Assembly (NCBI RefSeq): GCF_014898815.1
Contig: NW_026515488.1
Span: forward strand, 186,001-250,000
From: Panonychus citri
Taxonomy: Eukaryota; Arthropoda; Arachnida; Trombidiformes; Tetranychidae
Direction of reading: 5' to 3'
Length of the DNA: 64,000 nucleotides
This document shows positions 35,801-47,003 of the stretch, one piece after another. The notes under the pieces are model-generated. The model saw only the letters and a program-made list of their open reading frames with translations, did no database searches and had not been told where the DNA came from. The position numbers and the translations under genes are program-made. The number at the start of each line of letters is the position of its first letter. The first letter of the stretch is position 1.

Positions 35801-38800
35801 AACTGTAGCGCAATTAAGATCATATAATAGTTAACTAAATTGTTACTATTAATAAAATATATAACAAAGATGGACAAATGATGATTAGTTAATATCGTAA
35901 ATCTAATTGTATTTACTTAAATATTTTTCCTAATTGTTACCACATCAATAGCAATTCAATTGACCAATCAATCAATCATCACGAAATTATTATCAACTGA
36001 ATCAAATCAATTTAAATATCAACAATTAACTATCAGAAACAAAAGGAAATCATGATAATTGATTGTTATCAATAATATTAGAAAAACAATTTATATAAAC
36101 TAAATAAGAAATCAGGTCAATAGTCAATGTCAAGAGATTATTAGATAAATTGAATAATTAATAGTTGATTCTCTCTCTCTCTCTCCTCTAATTGTTCAAA
36201 ATGATTAAATTAATAATCAAAAAGTGATAATTTTTCATGTTTTATCACAATCTGAAAGTTCAATCAAGTTGAGCTGGAAATAAGTTAATCAAGTTTAATA
36301 CTTGATGCGTATTAGATTATCAAGGGAAATGGTTAATTATTTGTGTGCTGATTTAGTTTGTGGTTTTTACAATTAACGGTAACGTAAAAATGTCAACACA
36401 AACTCATTAAGGATTCTTATTGAAATGGTTAACACTTCAAGTTTTCTGGACATTAAGGGTTATGGAAATTAGATTTAAATCGGTTATTTACTTGTCTACT
36501 GGAGGAGATCGGACGGAACATATTTTCTGTTGTGGAACGGTCACCCATTGTCGGGCCACTCTGACCATTGATTCGGCATCCATTAGACCATAGCCGAAAG
36601 AGTGGCTAACATTACGACCCACTCCGTTGGTTTTCCAGTCTTTTGCATGTAAATTGGCTGGACGAGAGGTTAGAACCACAATATGTTGCATATCCCGCCA
36701 GGTAAGTTGTGGACTATCAGATCGAAAGTCGAAATGTATCAACGAAAAAAAAAGAATGGACCAGATCGGGTAACATGTGTAAAAGAAATAATAAAAAAAT
36801 GTCGATAATTATTCAACAAATTGTGATAACATTGATCAATAATCAACATCTTGGAATCGTGAAAGTTTTATTTAGTGTTAATCATGATTCTCATTGTGTT
36901 CTTAAATTAATCAAGATCAAGTTTAATTTCAATATAAAAAAGTTGAAAATATAATCTCTTTTATCAGGATTACAATTAAAAAAAAAGGATAAAATTAAGT
37001 TAATTGTAGCGAAACTAATCAAATAACATTGTAATGATTAGTGTTTGGGGAAAGAAAAGTTAATCATTTATAATGTCAACGTAGTTTTAATTGTTAGCCT
37101 TTAAATTAGGGAAAATTATTGTCACTATGTTTTAATTGACGATTGAAACAAGGCGATTAATCAACCGTAAGTTAAAGGTTACAATTAACATGAAAACGTT
37201 AATTGTTGTCAGGATCACCTGTTAATTAGATTGTTTAAATCAAAAAAATCTTGATTGCCTTGAGGTATTAAAACAGTTTTACTGAGTAACACTAAAGAAT
37301 AGGTAACAATTTAGCTAATCATGATCAAATTGAATCGTCCGATTATAATTAACATGAAAAACAAATATAATTTGTATTGTAGATTTCAGATTAAAAACTT
37401 GTAACAATTAAATCAAAAATGAAACAAAAGTAAAACAATCAATTACAATTAGAAACTTTCTCTTTCTCTCTTTGCTTTCCTGATTATTTAGATTAAGAGT
37501 TTTCTTAATTAACTAAAAATTAACCATTTCAAATTCATGTACCTTAATCAACTATATCTAGATTGTTGACAATTAACACTAATCATTGGAGAAAAAATTT
37601 CTCACATAGTTGAACATTTAATTGATAACAATCAAAGGTTCGCTGAATGTCAGTGTTGCATGTACTTTGATTTAATTCATTCGGATATCACATTTTTCAT
37701 GGTTTAATATGGATTCATGATAAATTAATTAATCCATTTGGATAAGCTACCTGATAATTGGGGTTAGATTAGCGTATCAGTTACGCTTTTAAATCAGTTT
37801 TGATGGTTAATCATCATAACCTTTTTTCCCAAATGTAAATTGTTGATATACAATTTGATAGATTCAAAATGATTTAAGTAAAAAGTAACAATTAACTTGA
37901 TTACAATTGTGACACACATACAGATATCTGACCATAAAAATAACCTTGGGCATTGAACAACAAAAGTTGAACACAATTAGTGATGATCACCCTAAATTAT
38001 TTACGTTGATGTAAATTATTTCAGAGACAATGCTCAAATTATTTAACTAATTGTTAGTTGTTTCTGCAATTATTATCACTTTTTCATCTAGGAAATAATA
38101 ATGAGAAAGATGATAAATATTGTGAATGTACAAAACACCTTAGCACTCAAGTGCCACTTAATGATATCATAGGAATCCAGGGTTAATGGGATAATCATCA
38201 TGGAAATTGAAAAGGGGAAATATTTGAAATATGAATTCAATATGAATTAATTGTTCAATCAGTTGATTGAGATACACAATATTATGCTACTCATCAGTTG
38301 AACACTCACTTTGCCTCAAGAGCTAAAGCTGAAATTCCAGCGGCTAGTGGAGCCGAAGCTGAGGTTCCAGTGTGCGTTGTAGTGCAACCATGGTGCAGAT
38401 CGGTGGTCACTATTTGTCTCTCTCCATTGGAACCGGAAGAATAGGTTGTTGCAAGAGTCGATGAACAGGCTTCACTATACCAGGGAACCAAACCATTTTC
38501 GGTGGCACTTGAAATGGACAATGTCCAAATTGAATTAGTATAACCATCACAGTTACAATTATCATGTTCCCGACCTCCATTTCCCGATGCCCAAATAAAA
38601 ATTGAACCAAGCCCTCGGCGTCCCTTTCGAACCCCGTCAATAAAAGCCTTGGTTGCTAATTCTCCAGGTCCATCAACCGTTTGACCATCATCATCGGGAC
38701 CCCAAGAGGCACTATAAATGTCAATATGATCACGATTAAAGGACAAAGATCGAGCTTCGACTGCATCGGTAACATCACCGTCCAACATTCTTAGTCCACC

Positions 38801-39841
38801 AACACGAGCATTAAAGGCAACACCCACAGCACAGTTACTATTATTTGCCATGGCGGCAACTTCACCTGCACACCGAGTACCATGACGATTAGAATCAATT
38901 ATATCATAACGAGGGGTTGGATCATTATCAGAATTGTTGACATCATAACTTGCAGCGGGATCATAATTGGCAATCAAATCGGGATGATCATTTTCAAGTC
39001 CATCATCTAAAATAGTAACAACAACTCCCCGTCCTGTTATATTCATGGCCCAAACTTTTTGAACATTCATATCCAATCCTTGACCACGATTTAGGTACCA
39101 CATTTGGGTCCATTTTGGATCATCGAAAAAGTTTAATCGAGAACCCGATCTTCCAAGTGGCCTTTCATAAGAGTGTAATCGTATTAGATCACGTTTAGTT
39201 CGAGAATTAAGTTTCAATTGACTAAAAGAGGTAACAAGTGGCTCAGAGGAGATCGCCTTAAGTTTAGAGGTAACATGGACACCACCCTCTTGACCATTGT
39301 CCAAGGAACGTTTAAAAAGCCGCTTATGTTGCAAATGATAAGCATTATCAATTATATGGTCCAAATAAGTGAACCCGTGTTTCTCTGCAATTGAACGTGC
39401 AGTTTCAGGTGAACCATCAATATGAGCAACAAACTGATCGGTATAAATTGAAGCTGTTTCATCACAATTTGAAAAATTAATTAGAATAGAGATAAATAGA
39501 AAGTAACGTAAAAAAGATGACCAATGGTCAAGAGAATGATGATGAGAACGATGATGATAATGTTTAGATGATTGATTAATTTTACGTCGCTTAAAATCCA
39601 ATTGATTAAGATCACAGAAATAACGATTCACTTTGACAGTAGTTGATTTGATTGAGAGATTAACTTGAGTTGGATTAACGTTCTTGTTTTCATTTTTATC
39701 TTTTAAATCATCATCATGTTCATGGTGGGAATCATTACTTTGGTTAAGATTACAATCAGTTCTGTAGTTATCAATGATGGTAGATGTTGGTGAAACAAAC
39801 ACACTCGATTCAAGCATAATTTCATCTAATACTAAAACCAT
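23776..39841 (-). CDS. Furin: Furin-type proprotein convertase (long membrane isoform)
   Basis: Exons 38310-39841, 36492-36713, 27458-27753, 26643-27077 and 23776-24404 join in phase for 1037 aa. It is a Golgi/cell-surface serine endoprotease cutting precursors after RX(K/R)R. After a ~100-aa cytosolic N-terminus, the hydrophobic FLRYFLFISILINF probably acts as signal anchor. The prodomain starts YTDQFVAHIDG and ends at the autocleavage site NSRTKR|D. The subtilisin-like domain has Asp in TILDDGLENDHPDL, His in RHGTRCAGEV, oxyanion Asn in WASGNGG and Ser in HTGTSASAPLAAG. The P domain ends LKEWTLVMYGT. A Ser/Asn-rich spacer leads to a short Cys-rich region (CSRCHYSCKTCSG), a TM helix (ITIVFTICCLVILLLIVYIVV) and a His/Ser-rich tail. 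Introns are large (0.4-8.7 kb). An alternative last exon is listed separately. The single-Met start at 39841 is the first ATG; 39859 offers only GTG. Confidence 0.93.
24405..26642 (-). other. Furin intron 4 (contains an alternative terminal exon)
   Basis: A 2.2-kb intron, donor TCTG|GTATGA and acceptor CTCATAG|AGTGT. It contains the candidate alternative terminal exon at 25849-26027 and a GAT-trinucleotide patch near 25360-25390. No separate gene is seen. Confidence 0.6.
25849..26027 (-). CDS. Furin: Candidate alternative terminal exon of the furin gene
   Basis: An acceptor with a long pyrimidine tract (TTATCTCTTTTTCTATG...GATGTTAG|TTCTGG) opens a frame in the same phase as the last long-isoform splice: exon 26643-27077 ends with one extra G, and G+TT gives V. 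The exon encodes 58 further residues (VLGVIHGTREDKSSDESD...) ending in a hydrophobic stretch CLGLCLTLLALLVQLAQMNI and a TAA stop. Its composition is more GC-rich than its flanks. The isoform would be 887 aa, keep the full catalytic and P domains, and replace the Cys-rich/TM/His-rich tail. The short hydrophobic C-terminus resembles a tail anchor or a GPI signal. Drosophila Fur1 is known to make several C-terminal isoforms, which supports the idea. Confidence 0.6.
28216..28264 (+). repeat. (GA)n microsatellite in furin intron 2
   Basis: About 24 uninterrupted GA units, read directly. It creates spurious poly-SL frames on the minus strand. Confidence 0.95.
29814..29854 (+). repeat. (GA)n microsatellite in furin intron 2
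   Basis: About 20 GA units, with one AAG interruption near the left edge. Read directly. Confidence 0.93.
36714..38309 (-). other. Furin intron 1
   Basis: A 1.6-kb intron, donor GCAAA|GTGAGT and acceptor CTGATAG|TCC. The phase-2 join rebuilds EANPQLTWRDMQH, conserved in furins. No gene is seen in it. Confidence 0.7.
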
Positions 39842-42720
39842 GATAGAAACATTTCTCACTCTCTCTCTCTCTCTCCTTTCAGCTCTCCCACTTCATCTCA
39901 CTTACATTCAGCTTTTTTTTTCACACTCGCGTATTCATATATATTGAAACTCACTCGACTCACTCAGATGTTTCTGTCTCTCCTTGATAATACACTCACT
40001 ATGTTCTGCTCATAAGCTCTCTCAATCTCTTCTCACTCAATCTTTGTAACTCCTTCGTCCTTTTGATGAAGTTTTTTTTTCTTCTTCTCTCCTTCCAAAT
40101 GAATCTGAGTATCTTGAGGTTACTTGATGTCTTTTTTTGTAGTTGTTGTTGTTGTTTCAGTTCAGAGCTTTTTTTTTCACCAAGCCAACAACAATTAAAG
40201 GTTTATAACTGTTTCTTAACGTTGATGACCTTCAACCTGGTTTTATGCTTGTTGTCAATGTTATCGTTGATTGTTACTATTAATTGTTACACTCAACAAG
40301 CTAATTGCGGTGAATTGGCTTCAATTTTTTGGAGCTGATGGTTAACTGTTGTTGATGATTTACAAAATATAACCAATTATTGATTGAAGTTTGATGTTAC
40401 ACTGTTATTGTTGTTGTTTGTGTTGATGTTGTGGTTTTGTTGGTTGTGTAATGATGATTTATGTTTAATCAGACTCCAGACACATGATGATGATTATGAT
40501 GATGATGATGATGATGATGGACAATCACACAAAATGGCACAAATTTCAAGAGTCGATATCGACTGTTAGAGAAAGTGATACAAAATTGATTACAAAGTAA
40601 TGAAGGGAAAACAAGAAAATCAATTTAAATGATTGTGTTTGGTGATTATCATTAGCAGTGGGGAGGGAAAGTTGAAAAATACTCTAGTGGAAACAAATAG
40701 TTTGTAGGAGGCGGTAAGAGAAACGGATAAGTTGTTGATAGATGATGATTAGCAGAAAGAATTGGGATGAAACAGTGAAGACAAATGATTTATCAATTGT
40801 CCAGTTTAACTTGGAATAACAAAGATGAGCAGAAAGAGGGGGAAAAACGCACAGAGATGATTAAGATGATATTTTTTGATTTCTTTTCTCTATTTTGACA
40901 GAGTGACAAATTGTTGAAATCAAATTCTCAAGTGAAATTCAATTTTCATAACATCAAATTCATGGTGACTTTGTGTTTATATTAAGAATATCAAATTTCC
41001 AATCGAAAAAGAGAAGAAAAATCTTTTCCTTTTTTCTTTATGAATGTGGTCAGTTTTTTTTTGTTCTTCTTCACTTTCGTTCGGTGATGGTCAACATGTA
41101 CAATGGAAAATTTATGAATCTTTTTTGTTTCTCTTCTCAGTTAGAATCGGTAATCAGAATCTTTATATTGGTGAATACGATGTTCGAATGAATCAGGTCA
41201 AAAATGAAGACGAAGCCAAAGTGACAATTCTTTTACATTCGACTAAGTTTACTCCTTCTTGTTCTTGTTATTCCTTATTTATTTTCTTCTTCAATTCCAT
41301 TTCATCATCTTTATGAATTTTCTCTTGTTGACTTTATCCTTTTGTTTTCTTCTTCCACACTTGAAAATTGTTTCCTGTTCTTGTTGTCTACTGTTGATAA
41401 TCTTATTCTCTTTGATGGAATCACTTTGGAACAAAAAAAAAAGATAGAAAAGAATATAAATAAAGTTATTCAATCTATTCTTCTCTTGTTGTTGTCCATT
41501 TTGTCTCAATTCTTATTATTTTCATGGTGGTTGTTGTTGATTATCGTTGAATCTGAATTGAAAGGGTTACAATTTAACCTTAATCAAAAGAGAGAGACAT
41601 TTGAAGACAAACAATTAAGCACATAAACATCACTTGTTCTTTGTTTTTTTTCCTCCAATAGGTTAGTTATAAATACCAACAAGTTAATCTTAACAATTCA
41701 TCTAATGTTTAACCATTGATGGAGCTTTGTGGTTAGATAGAAATCATCAGGTGACATGTTTCATCTTTATTCTGATTGCTGAACTTGCAACTTGTGAAGG
41801 TATCAAAATGGCTGAAAAGAATAGGAAAAAAGAATAAATTAAGAAGAGAAACACCAAAGATGTTGCAGGAAAAAAACATGATGGAAAAAGAGAGTTACCT
41901 TTGTGATTAAATTCGACAATTTACACATGGTGACAAGAAGGCAATTAGCATAAGTTGATGAGAGAGAAGGAATGAAAGAATCCACAGGAAGAATGAACAG
42001 AGGAACAAAAGTAATTAGAAGTTGGAACAAGAGTAGAAAATGAATTTCTATTTCTTATCATAATGAGAGAGAACAAAAATCTGCAACATGTTGACATCAG
42101 CATCTCACCACAGCAGAAAAACGGTAACGATGGAAGTTTATAAAGCCATTAATCAGTAACATCTTAATTGGTACTTAAATCACAATGGCAATTGATTAGA
42201 ATTGAGAGAGTGAGAGAAAAAAACAAAACAAAGAGCACAAGATAAAATAGAATAGAACAAAAAAAAAATTCTTTTCTCTTTTTTTTGTTTTTCTTCTTTT
42301 AACTATTCAACTTATTAATTTTTTTAGAAGAAATCAATGACGACAATGGTGAAGATGAGCAAAAGATCAATTGACTTGAACGGATAATCTTGATTAATCC
42401 AACTATTGATCAAATCACAGAAAAACAAAGATCAAAACAAAAAAGACTAACCCAAAATCTTATGTATCAATAACTATTGACATGGACAATTAATCAATCA
42501 CAATTATAATCATCATGACAATCACAGTTTACTAATCAGTCATCAATCAAGGTTAAATTGTCTTCTCCAGAAATAGTAAATTAACTTGAAACAATTTAAA
42601 AAATAGAAAACCGATCAATTAAAACAAAAGATAAACAAATAAAGAAATCAAATAATTAATAAGAAATTGAGTTTAATTAAGAAAACAAGTTTTTCTTATT
42701 GATTTTCATTCGGTAAAAAG

Positions 42721-42739
42721 TGTCGCCATCTGGTGAGCG
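42721..42739 (-). promoter_or_regulatory. CTCF-like site between furin and collagen
   Basis: The + strand reads TGTCGCCATCTGGTGAGCG. The reverse complement carries CACCAGATGGCGACA, close to the full CTCF consensus (CCA..AGRKGGCR). Of the sites in the window this has the best extended match. Binding is inferred. Confidence 0.4.
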
Positions 42740-43258
42740 AGAATTTAACTTTTGACATTCGAGGGAAAAAAGTTAAACTTTTTCAGCTTCTGGTAAATTT
42801 TAATTTGATTAACTTTACCTGTGAATTTTAAAATTAAATTTTCTATTATTATTGTTCATCTTATCGCAAAGACCAAGTTGATACCGAAATTATGATAGTT
42901 CAACAGTTACTTTAGTTGTTTTCGTTACTCTTAAAACTGAGCTATTGCTGCGTCGTAATAATTTCAACCATTTTTGTTTTCTTGGTAAATTTTGTCGGTA
43001 ATTTGATACAACTTTCTTTTCTCTATCTCAGACTTATTCTTTGAATAGATTGAAATTCTAATTTTATTTACTCCTTTTCTTCATGACAAACCTAATGAAT
43101 CAACTGTCTTTGGACCTGATTTTCACCTTCGTCTCAAACAACAAATCTAATGAGTTAACCCTCTTTTATATATGTATTTACCTACATTAGGTATATTTAA
43201 ACATGAAGATTTGAATGAAATAAACAAAATACAATAAATGAAATATATGAATAACAGA

Positions 43259-43307
43259 ACTGAGCGACTAGCTCAGTGTCCTAACGGGCCTCCAGGGCAG
43301 CCTGGAG
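43259..43307 (+). other. Double hairpin with a tRNA A-box-like string, possible SINE relic
   Basis: Two perfect stem-loops lie next to each other: ACTGAGC-GACTA-GCTCAGT (43259-43277) and CTCCAGG-GCAG-CCTGGAG (43290-43307). Between them TAGCTCAGTGTCCTAACGGGC resembles a tRNA D-arm/A-box. No matching T-arm/B-box was found downstream. The following sequence is AT-rich (ATGTATGAAATA..., GGCGTAAATAAAATT). A degenerate tRNA-derived SINE or other small structured RNA is possible; a functional tRNA is not supported. Confidence 0.25.
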
Positions 43308-43522
43308 TTTATGTATGAAATATTAGCCACTGGCGTAAATAAAATTGGATTGATTTTAATTTGTTTCCAATTGTTATACTTAAACAGGTTAATTGATTGA
43401 TTTTCTTTTTTTCTAATACAGTTCAAATTGGTTGGATTCTAACTGTGAAGAGTAAATGAAGAAAGATTTGATTTGCTTTTCATTGATTAATTTTCGGAGG
43501 CGAAAGCTACGAAATAAAAACA

Positions 43523-43534
43523 AGAGATGGCAGC
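43523..43534 (+). promoter_or_regulatory. CTCF-like core AGATGGCAGC downstream of the collagen gene
   Basis: The + strand reads AGAGATGGCAGC, fitting AGRKGGCRS. It lies 350 bp beyond the collagen stop codon, about 800 bp from the site at 42721 and in the opposite orientation. Binding is inferred. Confidence 0.3.
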
Positions 43535-43880
43535 ATTGGCATCGAATAATTTTTTATTATCAAAAAGATTAAAGTTAATTAAAGTTGTTGAAATTAAAAG
43601 TTAATCTCAACAATGTGTTATATTGTTGTACAAGATGATGATGGTTCTTAATTACAGCTCAAAATAAGAGTTGATTAAGAGAAAGAGATAAAGAAAGAGA
43701 GAGAGAGAGAGTTGATAGATTGATATGTTTGTTGGCAATCAAAATCGATGTGATAAATTAACCTGATACAAAAAAGAGAAGAAAAAAATTAATTGTGACA
43801 ATTTAATGAAATGAAAGAAAAACAAATGAATGGTTAATAAGAATACCTGATGACTCGAATCACATCATAACATCACCACC

Positions 43881-46800
43881 TTATTCACCACGAAGAAGAC
43901 CAGAAGGAGGACCCTGAACCCGTGGCGATCCTTCATCTACTAATCCATTACGATTAACAAGACCTTGATCACCCTGTTAGAAAATGTGAAATTAAATTAA
44001 CAACAATTAACAGGCAATCAAGAGCAATTCTTGAAAACATCAAACGCCTCAAACTGACATTGAACAAGCAAAAATAAATCATAATTAAATCAAGGTAAAG
44101 AGAGAGACTTTATATTTTGATAGGACAACTCAAGAAAATGATAAAATGTACCAGAGAAAGAGAGAGAAATGAAGATGAGGATGAGGATGAAAAGATGAAG
44201 AGGAGGATGATAAAGAGAGAGGATGAAGATGAGCAAAATAAGAAGGATGTAAAAGTAGGTAAGATAAACATTGGAAAAAACGTATTTAAATTGAGCAAAA
44301 TAATCTGTCAACTGATTTGATTTATGTGATTTCCAACTGAGTTGTTGTTAGAAAATCAATTTCCAATTTCAATCCCAATTGTAGTTTATATTTTGTTCCC
44401 AATGCTTTTAAATCAGAATCATTTCAATTCTGAATGAAGATAAAAAATATTCAGGGGAAAAGATAAACTCCTGATGAACATTGAATTGAACAAACTGAGA
44501 ACCAAGTTTTCCAACAATCAATGTAAATATTAAATTATCATCACAATGAGAATCATTTTTCAACCACACTGACAACTAAATCAGTTGATTGTTGATTAAC
44601 TATTCACATGAATACAATAATAGTGAAACAATTCAAGTAATTATCTTTCACTTACCGTTAACACTGAATCACCTTTGTCACCTTTGGGTCCCTATGGATT
44701 AGTGAAAAGAAAAAGAAAAAAAAACAAATTTAAATCTACCGATTAAAGGTAAAGGATTAAGATGGATTATCTTTGAAAGATTAATAATGACAAGAAAAAA
44801 AGAAACAAAAGAATATTAAATAAAAGAAATAATCAAAACAATTAAAAGAAAATGGAAAATAATTAATCTTAATCAATGCAGGATTTTGGGAGATGCTAAT
44901 CCAGTTCAATTAATATGAAGACAATTAACAAAAACATAATCATTAATTGTGACAAAATCTGAAGGGATTAAACAATTTGGATTGATCAATTTTTGTTAAT
45001 TCTGATTTGGTTGATTAGTTAATTACCGGTAAGCCAGGGATTCCATCAGTTCCCTTTATTTATATTAATTATTATTAATCGTAACAATCAACAAATTGTT
45101 ATTTGTGTTAATATTAATTTAATTTTTGCCAATGGTTAATAATCATATTCATCCAATTAGTGTTAGGTAATTAAGGAAGCAAAAGAAATGATTAACAAAA
45201 AATTAGAGATAAACATCAAGAAAGAGATTAGGATTAAGATTATCATCATAATCATCATCATCATTAGTTGATTACTATTAAATTGTTACAATTAACTTGA
45301 TGATCCATCTTAATAATAAGCTATTAAAACTAATAATATATAAATAAATTGTTAAGATTTATCCAAAACTTAATCCGGATCAATAATATACGAAAATAAT
45401 TGTCTCTCTTGATAATAATTTCAATGGTTCCTCCCTTGTTATTAACTTAATTGTTACTTAATCAAACTAATTGATGATTAATGATTTTTCATCATGGGTT
45501 AGATGTTTTTTTGGATAATCAATAAACTGGACAAACTTGGCTTGACCATTTATAGTGGACATACCGGAAATCCAGTAACACCCTTCTCTCCGCTAAGTCC
45601 AGTCTCACCACGATCACCCTGATGTTAACAATTGGATTAACGGGTTAGATGAATGGAAAAAGGGATTAGGATTAGGATTAAGATTAACATGGTTAATCCA
45701 GTAGTCAAGGTAAGGGGGAAAATGTTAGTGGTTTTTTAGTCGCAATTAGTTAGTTAATTAGTTAATAATCACCTTCATCCCGTCAAGACCAGGAGGACCC
45801 TTGATATTAAATCATTTTTTTATGACCACAATAATTTAAACATAATAAATTGTGTTTTTTTGTTTTAAAAGTAAATTAATATAGTGTGATAATAGTAATC
45901 ATAATTAGTAAATTAAATTGGATTAATTGTAAATTGAAAGAGAGGATTTTTTTTTTGAAAAAAAACAAGAAAGGGAACCAATGGAAATGAATGAGAACGA
46001 GATTGCAAGAAAAAGCATTGATTTAGTTTTCGAAACGTTTTCTTAATTGTAACTGATTAACCGTCAATGATGTAGATTACCTTGTTGATTTAAGAGTTAG
46101 TAATAAAGTTAATTGCAATTAGATAATTGTTATTTCATACCATTAATCCTTGTTCACCTTTAAGACCTTCAGGTCCAGGTAATCCCATAGCTCCTTGATC
46201 ACCTCTGTCACCCTTTTCACCCTGAGAATTGAAATAGATTTGAAACAAAGAGAGATAGAATTGAGTTAAATCCTCTTTGATTAAAGTTTAATCAATCATG
46301 TAAATCAACAATTAACTAAAAATATATACTCACTGGAAAACCTCTTAATCCATCATTTCCAGGATCACCTTTTATACCGGGAGGACCATGGATACCAGGT
46401 AAGCCCTGAAAATGTATCAAGTAAAAAAACAAATTATACCGACACAAAGATTACAACAATTTGCAATTACGAAAGTTATTACAATTTAATTAAAATTGTA
46501 AAAGCAAAGATTAGTGGTCAGATTAGACATAATTAACTTTCCATCATCCTTTTCCGTTTCTACTTGAAAAATAAACGAAAACTTTTTCTCCAAATAATTA
46601 AAGATAATCATGATTACTTCAATATGATTTAGAGAAAGCAATTACCTAAATTATCATAAAAGATACTGGGTAACAATTAAGATTGCTCTAAATTGCTTCC
46701 ATGATGCATCTCTCCCTCTCTCTCTCTCTCTTGTACGGTCAAGTAAAACATCAACTCTCACACTAAAATGTGATTCTTATGATGACCAGCGTGTATTATG

Positions 46801-46963
46801 AATGAAGATTAGGCGTTTCCCTGAAGAAAAGGTCAATCTTTGAATGAGGAAAAAAAGATCTGATTTTTGTTTGGATAACAATGTTTTCCTTTATAGATTA
46901 TCAGGTAAAACCATCTATGTATTATTAACCAACCCACTTTCTTTCAATATTCACAAAACATGC

Positions 46964-47003
<40 letters not shown>

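Larger units (their letters stand above)
27754..36491 (-). other. Furin intron 2, 8.7 kb
   Basis: The intron lies between exons 36492-36713 (donor GACAA|GTAAAT) and 27458-27753 (acceptor AATTAG|ATTAATTCC). Codon phase 2 is kept. I saw no conserved exon, RNA gene or transposon protein in it. It holds GA microsatellites (28216-28264, 29814-29854) and dense CAATTAA strings. Short frames here (28087-28363, 29780-30001, 33805-34132) are repeats or have no similarity. Confidence 0.6.
39842..43880. other. Region between the furin start and the collagen 3' end
   Basis: About 4 kb. It should hold the furin promoter and 5' leader (both genes are on the minus strand, so this is upstream of furin and downstream of the collagen). 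The + frames at 40063-40569 and 40973-41626 are T-rich, low-complexity and overlapping in several frames, so I do not call them genes. Recognisable items are CTCF-like sites at 42721 and 43523 and a GC-rich double hairpin at 43259-43307. Confidence 0.5.

Noticed and set aside
40063..41626. Several plus-strand T-rich hydrophobic frames upstream of furin
   Set aside because: They are low complexity and overlap in multiple frames, with no conserved motif and no splice-consistent extension.
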